From: Temnothorax longispinosus
Taxonomy: Eukaryota > Arthropoda > Insecta > Hymenoptera > Formicidae
Length of the DNA stretch: 64,000 nt
NCBI RefSeq assembly: GCF_030848805.1
Contig: NC_092365.1
Span: 7,564,001 to 7,628,000, forward strand
Reading direction: 5' to 3'
How positions within the stretch are numbered: position 1 is the first letter of the stretch; each line of letters begins with the position of its first letter. A program made the translations under genes and the position numbers. Shown piece by piece: positions 41,438 to 51,215 of this stretch. The notes beneath the pieces are model-generated. The model ran no database searches and was not told the DNA's origin. It saw nothing but the letters and a program-made list of their open reading frames with translations.

Positions 41438-42791
41438 TGTTTGAGATCGCAATAATCAGCATCGCGAAGCAATTACGTCCGGCTGAATGCCAGCGCATGC
41501 ACGCTTGCGAGAATTAATATTCGCGTCAAATGTCGCTCAAGAATTGCCTCGGTAATATTCAGGGCACGAACACGATAACCGGGGCCCCTTGATTTGACTG
41601 TGTGGTTTCTGGTGGTATTTTTTACGCTGAACAAAAAATTATATAGGTCTTATAGGGCTAACTGCTTTAGTTTTTGAGATATGCAGTATTAAAGCTCAAA
41701 ATTAATATAACTTGGTAAATGTCTAGATTAAAGGCGACCTCACCGGTGTGAGGTATGCGTGAACTATTTCGGGACTACCGCACCTCCCCCGAAAGCACGG
41801 AAGGGGGGGGTGTGCGTGAACCTCGGTTCGCGTGGAAAGTGTATGCGTGAACTATTTCGACATATATATTAGTTATTATGCTTTCCAATACTCAAAATAG
41901 CTGCTATATTTTCAAAACTTTTTTTTGTTAATAACTTTTTAATGAATAACGAGCGACGGCTAAAACCTTCTGAAGGTCACTCGGAGTCGTGACTTTGACA
42001 ACATATATCAAGGTCATTAAAATCGGTGAGGTCGCCCTTAATCTAGACATTTACCAAGTTATATTTATTTTGAGCTTTAATACTGCATATCTCGAAAACT
42101 AAAGCAGTTAGCCCTATAAGACCTATATAATTTTTTGTTCAGCGTAAAAAATACTACCAGAAACCACAGTCAAATCAAGGGGCCCCGGTTATCGTGTTCT
42201 CCCCATATTCAGTATAGCATCTTAGGATCTATAGGATCTATAGGATCTTTCGTGATTAGCATTCTGACTTCAACATTGTTTTCAATAATAAGGTCAAGCT
42301 TTGTTCGACGGTCCGTACGACTTATCTGCGCTCACACAAAGGAAAGATCTATGCTATAAACAAAGCAGTCGAAAATATGTAACGACCTGTTCGGATCGTC
42401 ACTTGGCACTGTGACGTAGGCCGTCGGTGGCCTCCCTGAAATCATCGGCAATTAGCCTGGAGGGCGGCTCGTCTCCGAGACGATAAAGGACCGCCGCTGC
42501 GCCGCGGAACCGCCTGTCCGCTTGTCGCTTTTCGCACGCTATACACCGCTTAACAACGCCTTGCAATCCGCACTTGCTTTTGCGCCAGTGATTCGCTTGT
42601 CTTTCGCCGCTATTGCCGTGCTCACATTAGTGCGCGCTCACGGATTTTTTCCGCCTCTGGAAATAAATTAAGAACTCTGTACATAGTGTAAATATAGACT
42701 TTATTTTCCGCATTTTTGTGTACTTGCTGTCTCTTTACTTGTAGTCGTCTTCTACCTCGCGTTATCTCGCGTTACCGCGCGCTCTCGAACA
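41438..42791 (+). repeat. BEL-2 3' LTR, split by a MITE
   Basis: Parts 41,438-41,562 and 42,213-42,791. The first 125 bp differ from the 5' copy at about 3 sites. A ggatctata triplication near 42,226-42,247 is unique to this copy. A purine-rich PPT-like gaggcgggcgggaa directly precedes it. Confidence 0.88.
41563..42204. mobile_element. 642-bp MITE with about 180-bp inverted repeats in the BEL-2 3' LTR
   Basis: Arms near 41,563-41,760 and 42,015-42,204 are inverted copies (acacgataaccggggcccc..., tatataggtcttatagggct...). ATATTCAG is duplicated at 41,555-41,562 and 42,205-42,212. An 8-bp duplication suggests hAT or P-type mobilisation. The terminal few bases do not match perfectly. No ORF. 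Confidence 0.8.
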
Positions 42792-42810
42792 CTTACTCAA
42801 GAGCGAGAAA

Positions 42811-44930
42811 ATGGATGCTGCCAAAAAGCAGAGGAAAATTCTGCGCGCGAGCTTCACGAAAGCGCTCAATGCCTTTACGGCCAAAATGGACGTCAAAGAG
42901 CCGCGGGAAGAAAAGATGCGTATATATTTGCGTTTATATAAGTAGCGTTTCAGTTTCTTGAAACCAAGATGGCAGAGTTGGATACGGTACATTCCACGTA
43001 CAACCAATTACTTTTCCAATCGGATGCGGACGACGACACCATTATGAAGGAGCTTGAATTGGACGATCGGTATAAGACGAACTTCATTTCAGCAAAAATA
43101 AAGATGGTAAATCTGACGTCGACGTCGGTCGACGCACCAAGGACAGTTTCCAGTGCCGTTAAGACAGCGAACCTCCCGAAATTAGAACTGCAAAAATTCA
43201 GTGGCATGGTCAAGGAGTGGCTTCCGTTTTGGAGTCAGTTTAAGAAGATACACGACGACCAGACGATTAGTAATATTTAGATAAGTTCCAATATTTACAT
43301 CAAGCTACGCTTCCGGATTCTCGTGCCAAGGAGATTGTGCAAAGTTTCTCGCCAACGGGAGAAAATTATGTGAAAGCGATCGCGAGTTTAAAAAATCGTT
43401 TTGGACGAGAGGACGTCATTGTAGAATTCTATGTGCGGGAGTTGCTCAGCTTGGTATTGCAGAATGCGGTGAGGGGAACCAAGAAGGCATCGCTGGCGAG
43501 TGTGTATGATAAACTTGAGTGCTACATTCGCGCATTGGAAACGCTAGGCGTGACAACAGACAGATGCGCTGCCAAGCTCTATCCTTTAGTCGAATCGTCG
43601 CTCCCTGAGGAAGTACTACGCACATGGCAACGCAGCAGACGAGAGAGACCAGAAGATAATGAAGAACGTGAAATTACCGACCGACTGTCCAATCTTCTCA
43701 AATTTTTGCAACGCGAGGTCGAGAATGAAGAACGCATCGACATGGCGCTGACAAGATTACCGGTGGAACAAGAAATAGTAAAGAAGCAGAAGAGCAATAT
43801 AGAAGCATCGAAAGAAGCACTCAGCGCTAGTGTTCTTCTTGTTTCTAAAGACCCTAAGCCCGCGGAGTGCGTATTTTGCAAATCGAATCATAAGAGTTAG
43901 GTCTGCGAAAATGCGCGAAAATTAACGCTTGACGAGCGAAAAGAGATCGTAAAAAAAGAAAAATGCTGTTTTAATTGTCTAAAGCGCGGACACGTGTATC
44001 AAAAATGTAAGGTTAAATTGCGATGCAATTGGTGTTCGAGACGACACGTGTTAGTGATGTGCCCGGGTATAGTCCGCAAAGAAAATGTTCCGCTGAATAA
44101 ACCCGATAATAAAGATCCCGTGAAAGCCGCGGAAAAACATAGTTTAGCCAGGCTGAGCAAAATGCATGACGTTTATTTACAAACGCTTCGCGTAAAGTTG
44201 TACTCGCAATCACGAGAAAAAATAGTAAGAGCGGTCATAGATACAGTTTCCCAACGTTCATACATCCGCACCGATGTTGCAAGAGAATTAGGTTATGTTT
44301 CTCGGGGCAGGCAGGAGATTTTGCATTCTTTGTTTGGCGGGGTTAAATCAGAATGTAAAACACATAATGTATTTTTCACGACTAAAAAATCTCGATGATT
44401 CTTATGCGTGCAATTTTTCGGTAATGGATCAGGAAACTATTTGTTCTCCAATTCAAAACATTAAAAAAGATAAGTGGGTCGAGGAATTACGGGATCAAAA
44501 TGTTCATTTAACGGACATTGGAGAGAGCAGTAGCTCGATAGATATTTTTATCGGCGCGGATGTAGCGGGCAAATTAATAACGGGCCGCAAATACGATTTA
44601 AAGAACGGTCTGACAGTCTTCGAAACACGGTTAGGATGGACGGTGATAGGAAAATTGCCGAGAGAATCTCAAAGGGTCGACGTGGCGGTAATGATCACTA
44701 CGTTATTCATACAGGAGGCTAATATATCAGATCTATGGCGTTTGGATGTGGTCGGTATTTCGGAGCCAATCGAAAGGGCGAGTTGATTAGTTAGAGAAGA
44801 GCAAACGCGGGAATTAAAAAAAAAAACAGCTAAATTGAATGACGAAGGTCGGTATGAAGTTAAATTGCCATAGGTAGAGGATCACGCACCTGTTTCTAGT
44901 AATTATAACGCGTTTAAGATTAAAAAAATG
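42811..44930 (+). pseudogene. BEL-3 gag and protease region (decayed)
   Basis: Gag starts at ATG 42,811 (MDAAKKQRKILRASFTKAL). An in-frame TAG near 42,943 splits it from 42,969-43,280, which ends in another TAG. 43,337-43,900 follows (FVLK-type core, LPEEVLRTWQRS), then a stop inside the first zinc knuckle (CVFCKSNHKS). The next knuckles CFNCLKRGHVYQKC and CNWCSRRHVLVMC are legible. Protease-like VIDTVSQRSYI near 44,240 has D-T-V in place of the usual D-S/T-G. A frameshift near 44,390 leads to 44,295-44,786 (FIGADVAGKLI, ETRLGWTVIG). The frame ends at the foldback composite. Confidence 0.82.
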
Positions 44931-44931
44931 T

Positions 44932-45235
44932 ATCAAGAGACACGGTAGTGTCTCGCGCCAAGTACACGCGGAGCGAGACCGACCGTGACTCTTTTACGCG
45001 ACGCGACGGGTTGCGAGTACCCGAGATGTTGAGATCTCGATAACGAGTGAACGGATCAAGTTCTAAGTAGGCTTGATCGATAGCTTGGGGTCCAATTAGG
45101 GGGGGGTTTCTCTCATAATATTCCGCTACGTGCCCTACGAGCGGAGATATTGCGACGCAAAGTCCAAATGTGAAAATTTATTTTTAAGATACGTATACTT
45201 CTTCTTCTAACGCCGACGTTCTTGTATGATGACGT
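44932..45235 (+). repeat. Direct repeat copy 1
   Basis: Matches 47,154-47,405 almost exactly from atcaagagacacggtagtg onward. It carries about 51 extra bases (ggggtccaattagggg... near 45,088-45,138) absent from copy 2. Confidence 0.85.
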
Positions 45236-45501
45236 CATAATCAGAAACGTCCCTTTCACTTTTTCGACGCTGGCGGCGCAGGTATCGCCAGTTTCGATAT
45301 CGCGCGCGTATTTCGAAATTAGGTCGATAGACTTATCGGTCAGGAGTAAGATTTCTATTTAGGTATTTTAGGTAAATTAGGTATATACTTATATAATATA
45401 TATTGAGTCAATTCCTTCATGTTTATCTGGAGAGATTTCGTATCCTTACATCGTATTACCACCGCTGCCGAAAAAGAAGGTTCTCTACGCTTGGCAGAAA
45501 G
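45236..45501. other. Spacer between direct repeat copy 1 and the 90-bp-unit element
   Basis: No gene. A tatagtataat-like AT run near 45,380-45,405 and chance ORFs only. Confidence 0.4.
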
Positions 45502-45542
45502 TGCCGCTAGGGAATTTTTAAGTCGATTCTTATGAATCAAGC

Positions 45543-46800
45543 TTGAATTCGATGTCTAGGTATCCCAGGTTGCCGATGACGAGGTCCAGATAGTGCGCTT
45601 TATAGTTTTCGGTGTCCAGGTGTAATAATACGTTGAATTCGATGTCTACGTGTCCCAGGTTGCCGATGACGAGGTCCACATAGTGCGCTCCGTAGTTTTC
45701 GGTGTCTACGTGTATTAATACCTTGAATTCGATGTCCACATGTCCCAGGTTGCCGATGACAAGATCCAGATAGTGCGCTTCATAGTTTTCGGTGTCCAGG
45801 TGTAATAATACGTTGAATTCGATGTCTACGTGTCCCAGGTTGCCGATGACGAGGTCCACATAGTGCGCTCCGTAGTTTTCGGTGTCTACATGTATTAATA
45901 CCTTGAATTCGATGTCCACGTGTCCCAGGTTGCCGATGACAAGATCCAGATAGTGCGCTTTATAGTTTTCGGTGTCCAGGTGTAATCGTACGTTGAATTC
46001 GATGTCTAGGTGTCCCAGGTTGCCGATGACAAGGTCCACATAGTGCGCTTCGTAGTTTTCGGTGTCTACGTGTATTAATACCTTGAATTCGATGTCCACG
46101 TGTCCCAGGTTGCCGATGACGGGATCCAGATAGTGCGCTTCATAGTTTTCGGTGTTCAGGTGTAATCGTACGTTGAAATTGATGTCTAGGTGTCTCAGGT
46201 TGCTGATGACGAGGTCCAGATAGCGCGCTCCGTAGTTTTTGGTGTCTACGTGTATTAATACCTTGAATTTGATGTCCACGTGTCCCAGGTTGCTGATGAC
46301 GGGATCCAGATAGTGCGCTTCATAGTTTTCGGTGTCCAGGTGTAATCGTACGTTGAATTCGATGTCTAGGTGTCCCAGGTTGGCGATGACGAGGTCCACA
46401 TAGTGCGCTTCGTAGTTTTTGGTGTCCAGGTGTAATAATACGTTGAATGCAATGTCTAGGTGTCCCAGGTTGCCGATGACAATGTCTAGATAGTGAGCTC
46501 CGTAGTTTTCGGTGTCTACGTGTATTAATACCTTGAATTCGATGTCTAGGTGTCCCAGGTTGCCGATGACGAGATCCACATAGTGCGCTCCGTAGTTGTC
46601 GGTGTCTACGTGTATTAATATTTTGAAATTGATGTCTAGGTGTCTCAGGTTGCTGATGACGAGGTCCAGATAGCGCGCTCCGTAGTTTTCGGTGTCTAGA
46701 TGTAATAATACCTCGAATTTGATGTCTACGTGTTTCAGGTTGCCGATGACGAGGTCCACATAGTGCGCTTTGTAGTTTTTGGTGTCTAGGTGTATTAATA
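45543..46800 (-). repeat. 90-bp tandem array, about 14 units
   Basis: Period 90 bp (ttgaattcgatgtc at 45,543, 45,633 and so on). Because 90 is a multiple of three, the minus strand is open for 409 codons with a 30-residue repeat (IGNLGHLDIEF, HVDTENYGAHYVD). A second frame is open for 180 codons as well, so openness follows from unit composition. I see no start context, signal or domain, and do not call it a gene. Confidence 0.85.
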
Positions 46801-46824
46801 ACTTTAAATCTGAATGTAGGACAC

Positions 46825-47113
46825 GTAGATATCGAATTCGAGGTATTAATACACGTAGACACCGAAAACTACGGAGCGCACTATGTGGACTTCGTCATCG
46901 GAAACGTGGGACACCTAGACATCGAATTCAACGTATTGTTATACCTGGACACCGAAAACTATAGAGCGCACTATCTGGAACCCGACATCAGCAACCTGGA
47001 ACACGTGGACATCGAATTCAAGGTATTAATACACCTGAATACCGAAAACTATGAAGCGCACTATGTGAACCTCGTCATCGGCAACCTGGGACACCTAGAC
47101 ATCGAATTCAAGC
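46825..47113 (+). repeat. Inverted 90-bp units, about 3.5 copies
   Basis: Same unit as 45,543-46,800 in opposite orientation. It gives an open + frame (46,885-47,124) with the same repeat peptide. Confidence 0.85.
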
Positions 47114-47153
47114 TTGATTCATAAGAATCGACTTAAAAATTCCCTAGCGGCAG

Positions 47154-47405
47154 AATCAAGAGACACGGTAGTGTCTCGCGCCAAGTACACGCGGAGCGAG
47201 ACCGACCGTGACTCTTTTACGCGACGCGACGGGTTGCGAGTACCCGAGATGTTGAGATCTCAATAACGAGTGAACGGATCAAGTTCTAAGTAGGCTTGAT
47301 CGATAGCTTACGAGCGGAGATATTGCGACGCAAAGTCCAAATGTGAAAATTTTTTATTAAGATACTTCTTTTTCTATCTACTTCTAACGCCGACGTCTTA
47401 TATGA
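47154..47405 (+). repeat. Direct repeat copy 2
   Basis: Second copy of 44,932-45,235, starting one base after the 90-bp-unit element and lacking the 51-bp internal segment. Confidence 0.85.
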
Positions 47406-47677
47406 CACTACAAAAAGGCGTGATATCCGTACAAAATTACCTTTTTCAAAAAAAAGGTAAAAAAATGCGCCAAGTACACGCATAGTAGTATATACGTATT
47501 ATGTTGTTACCTCGAAAAAAAACAAAGTGGTAGTATTATACCTCGAAATAACACCCTGTACATATTGTTTATACAATGCGTAATACTACAAAAAGGCGTG
47601 ATATCTGTACAAAATTACCTTTTTTAAAAAAAAGGTAAAGAAAGGCGCCAAGTACACGCATAGTAGTGTATATGTTG
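47406..47677 (+). repeat. Two about 180-bp degenerate direct repeats
   Basis: Units begin cactacaaaaaggcgtgatat near 47,405 and atactacaaaaaggcgtgat near 47,583. Both contain a short aaggta/tacctt hairpin and gcgccaagtacacgcatagtag. Confidence 0.75.
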
Positions 47678-48378
47678 TTACCTCGAAAAAAAAACAGTGG
47701 TAGTATTATACTTAAAAAATCTAAGTAACAAGTGGTAGACGAAATCTTTGTATCTTGAAAAATCTCGAAAAAACCTAAACAGTAGTATCTTCACCTCGAA
47801 AAAAAAAACAAAGTAGTAGTATTATACCTCGAAAAAACCTAAGTAACAAGTGGTGGACGTAATCTTTGTATCTCCAAAAATCTCGAAAAAACCTAAGCAG
47901 TATTATTTTTATTTCCACAAAATTATTACTCAAGTGATACACATCACAAAATTACGTTACCTTATCAAAAAATGAGTCGCGCTTCAAGTGATCTATTATT
48001 ACAATTACAAAAAAGAAATGATATCTCTTTTTAAATTACAGCGCCAATTACAGAGAACATATATTTTTTGAGATACAAAGATTACGTCTACCACTTGTTA
48101 CTTAGGTTTTTTCGAAATATAATATTACTACTGCTTTTCTTCGATTAGAATAAAAAATTGAATCATGAAGAATTACACAGGTAACAGTACAAAATACAAA
48201 TATTTTATTAAAATATTTAAACCCAACAAGGGAATACAAGGTATTTAAATACAAAGTTTATATATGTATTTTAAAAGATTTAATCGCATCGCAAAGAATT
48301 ACAGAGGTAACAGTACAAAAAATAAAAATATTTTATTAAAATACATAAATTTTTCTTGTCAAAAAACTTGGCGCTGCT

Positions 48379-48419
<41 letters not shown>

Positions 48420-49201
48420 CCTTTTACAAATTACACACACACATCGCCCACACCCACTCGCTCGCACATACACACCAGGCTGACCTAATTTTGAGGTCTA
48501 GCAGCGCCAAGTTTTTTGACAGAAAAATTTATGTATTTTAATAAAATATTTTTATTTTTTGTACTGTTACCTCTGTAATTCTTTGCGATGCGATTAAATC
48601 TTTTAAAATACATATATAAACTTTGTATTTAAATACCTTGTATTCCCTTGTTGGGTTTAAATATTTTAATAAAATATTTGTATTTTGTACTGTTACCTGT
48701 GTAATTCTTCATGATTCAATTTTTTATTCTAATCGAAGAAAAGCAGTAGTAATATTATATTTCGAAAAAACCTAAGTAACAAGTGGTAGACGTAATCTTT
48801 GTATCTCAAAAAATATATGTTCTCTGTAATTGGCGCTGTAATTTAAAAAGAGATATCATTTCTTTTTTGTAATTGTAATAATAGATCACTTGAAGCGCGA
48901 CTCATTTTTTGATAAGGTAACGTAATTTTGTGATGTGTATCACTTGAGTAATAATTTTGTGGAAATAAAAATAATACTGCTTAGGTTTTTTCGAGATTTT
49001 TGGAGATACAAAGATTACGTCCACCACTTGTTACTTAGGTTTTTTCGAGGTATAATACTACTACTTTGTTTTTTTTTTCGAGGTGAAGATACTACTGTTT
49101 AGGTTTTTTCGAGATTTTTCAAGATACAAAGATTTCGTCTACCACTTGTTACTTAGATTTTTTTAAGGTATAATACTACCACTGTTTTTTTTTCGAGGTA
49201 A
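47678..49201. repeat. 1.5-kb near-perfect palindrome
   Basis: Arms 47,678-48,382 and 48,497-49,201 (about 705 bp each) are almost exact inverted copies. The spacer of about 115 bp holds (GA)n and CA-rich DNA. Each arm contains three about 120-bp sub-repeats around cctaagtaacaagtggtaga. No ORF. Transcripts would form a long hairpin. Confidence 0.9.
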
Positions 49202-49495
49202 GACTAACGACACAGCGTCTTTTGGAAGCGTACGACGAAGTTTTTAAGCAATGGCTATCCGAGGGTATTATTGAGAGAGTACCGGTCGAAGAAGTTGATG
49301 ATTTAGGCCATTATTTACCACACCGTCCGGTAGTAAAGACGCATGGCACGACTAAGATTAAGCCAGTGTTTGACGCGTCGGCGTGTAATAAAGGTTATTC
49401 GTCCCTAAATCAGTGTCTAGAAAAAGGACCGAATTTAATCGAACTAGTGCCTTCAGCCTTAAACAAGTTTCGAGAAAGCGAAATCGGGGTCGTGT
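49202..49495 (+). pseudogene. BEL-3 RT, N-terminal fragment
   Basis: Reads EAYDEVFKQWLSEGIIERVP, then GHYLPHRPVVK and KIKPVFDASA, the start of a BEL reverse transcriptase. It stops where a solo LTR entered after GTGT (49,492-49,495). Confidence 0.82.
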
Positions 49496-51211
49496 TGTAA
49501 CCGAACGGCACTACAAGGGGGTACAATTCATCGCCACTCGGTTTGACCTTCGATAACCGAGAAGGTAAGTAGCTATGATTCCTTGGAATATTAATTCGAC
49601 TAATAATTCTTCTTTTCAGGTTCCTGCCACGCATGGATCACCGCTGCCACCGCTTCACCAGGATCAACAAGGGACTTCGATGGATTGACGCCGATGGACC
49701 AGGTAAGTAAGGTAAGTAAAACGTGATAATTCCAAAAATTATTTATGCTCTGATTAATTAATTTATTCAAAACTATTTGTTCACACCATCATTGTTCAGT
49801 GATGGTGTGAACACTTCTTCAATTTATACAAGATGGTGGTCGCACGTATCGTTAAGCTACGCACAAGTTTCCGGCGGTATACAATACCGTTCGCTTTTGT
49901 TAAAACGAATAATAACGCGTTTCGCGGGCGTTTCCGTTTGTTAGAGATGTCGTGGTACAATAATTTTCGCATTCGAATCACAATCGCAGAACTTAGCGCG
50001 ACAACGAACTATATACGAGGTATAACGTGTTACCTATTCGATGATCCACGAGAGACTGCCCCGATTTGCCCGTCTCTCTGTGGCTCCCCACCGTTCCACT
50101 CGACCCCCACTCCGACGCCGCGGCAACTTTCTCCTTCTAGAACATTCTCAACTGCGCAGTTGATCACGCGGTTCCCGCTTGCGAGCGTTCTTGAATGTTC
50201 CCATGGAAATTTCCGTTGCCTATGCGTCCCGGAAGCTTCGCCGCCCTGGTGCCTGTGCACCAGGTTTTCACCGCCGGCGGTTTTTTTCCGCCGTCGACGC
50301 CGACCTATGCGCACGTCTTATCTAACGATGAACTTTGCGATTCCGGACGGTCTCCCCGTAGAAGATGTCCGGGTGCATCGTACTCCGCCTGCCGACGACG
50401 CCGACCCGCTTTGACCACTTCTGGTGGTCGATTAAGCTCGATTCCATGCCCTCTCCCAGGAGATGATGTCTGGGTCGGGAGATCGCAGGACGTCCTCGTA
50501 TCTTTCCTCTGGGTGGCCGGACCTTGTCGCTGACCCGCCCTGACCGTGTACTAGGTTTCCCCGGTGCGTCAGGGATAGTCTTTCCCAGGGGATGATGTCC
50601 GGGTAGCCGAATCGCGGACCGTCCCCGGATTTTACCTCTATGTCGCCGGGCCTTGTCGCCGACCTACCCTGACCTTGCGCGAGGTCTCGCCGGTTCGTCA
50701 GGGATAGTTTTTACGCATGGTAACCTAATTCCTGAACGGTTCGTCGGACACCGCCGCCGACCTACTATGATCTTATACTTTGACTTCGGCGTGAGTCAGG
50801 AATGATCCTTTCGCATGTTCCGCTAACTCGCGAACTCTGTCGGACCTCGCCGCGGACCTTCTCTGATCTTATACTATGACTCTAACATTCGTCAGGAACG
50901 ACTCTACCGCGTGGTCTCCTATTTCGCGACCGGTTCGTCGGACATGGTCGCCGGCCTGCTATGATCTTTTCTCACGTCTCGGGCGTGAGTCAGGAATGCC
51001 CTGTTCGCGTGGCCTACCAGCTCGCAAACGGTTTGTCGGACCGGTTCGCTGAACTACTTTGATTTTATATCGCGCCTCGGGAGGAAGTCAGCGGTACCTC
51101 TTTCGGCGATATGATCCCTATTTCGCGCCTTCGCTGCCGCGTTCTGGTGTGCGTCTCCTCCGGTTACTCGCTCTGGGTCCCTCGACTGCCTGCGGGATGC
51201 ATACGGCTGCA
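49496..51211. mobile_element. 1.7-kb solo LTR inside BEL-3 RT
   Basis: Ends TGTAACCG...GGCTGCA with GTGT duplicated (49,492-49,495 and 51,212-51,215). Deleting the insert and one GTGT rejoins the RT frame so that VVSDIKKAF is read across the junction. Inside, about 50,330-51,190 consists of roughly six to seven diverged 120-130-bp repeats (gtcaggaatg/gtcagggatag words). Short ORFs at 49,833-50,533 have no recognisable domain. Confidence 0.8.
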
Positions 51212-51215
51212 GTGT

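Larger units (their letters stand above)
27967..42791 (+). mobile_element. BEL-2: BEL/Pao retrotransposon nested in BEL-3, itself hit twice
   Basis: The 5' LTR (27,967-36,108) and 3' LTR (41,438-42,791) begin TGTTTGAGATCGC and end CTCGAACA, with CTTAC duplicated at 27,962-27,966 and 42,792-42,796. Without inserts both LTRs are about 703-704 bp. The 5' LTR contains BEL-1 and the 3' LTR contains a MITE. The coding region carries stops and an internal deletion. Confidence 0.9.
45502..47152. mobile_element. Inverted-repeat element made of 90-bp units
   Basis: Outer ends are tgccgctagggaatttttaa and its complement (47,133-47,152). Then about 14 units of 90 bp run to about 46,800 in one orientation. 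After a short switch zone, about 3.5 units follow in the opposite orientation (about 46,825-47,113). This asymmetric tandem-in-inverted-repeat design is a Foldback hallmark. Confidence 0.75.
44932..49201. mobile_element. Foldback-like composite insertion in BEL-3 pol
   Basis: BEL-3 coding stops at 44,930 and resumes at 49,202 (AGACTAACGACACAG). Between lie a direct repeat (44,932-45,235 and 47,154-47,405), an inverted-repeat element built of 90-bp units (45,502-47,152), a pair of about 180-bp repeats (47,400-47,677) and a 1.5-kb palindrome (47,678-49,201). Shared words such as gcgccaagtacacgc link the direct repeats to the right-hand units. Long arms made of sub-repeats and no transposase fit Foldback-type elements. 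It is unclear whether this is one element or two nested ones. Confidence 0.6.

Noticed and set aside
45530..46759. 409-codon repeat-protein gene
   Set aside because: The array is part of an inverted-repeat element, a second frame is open too, and no start context or conserved domain is seen. Kept as a finding, not a gene.
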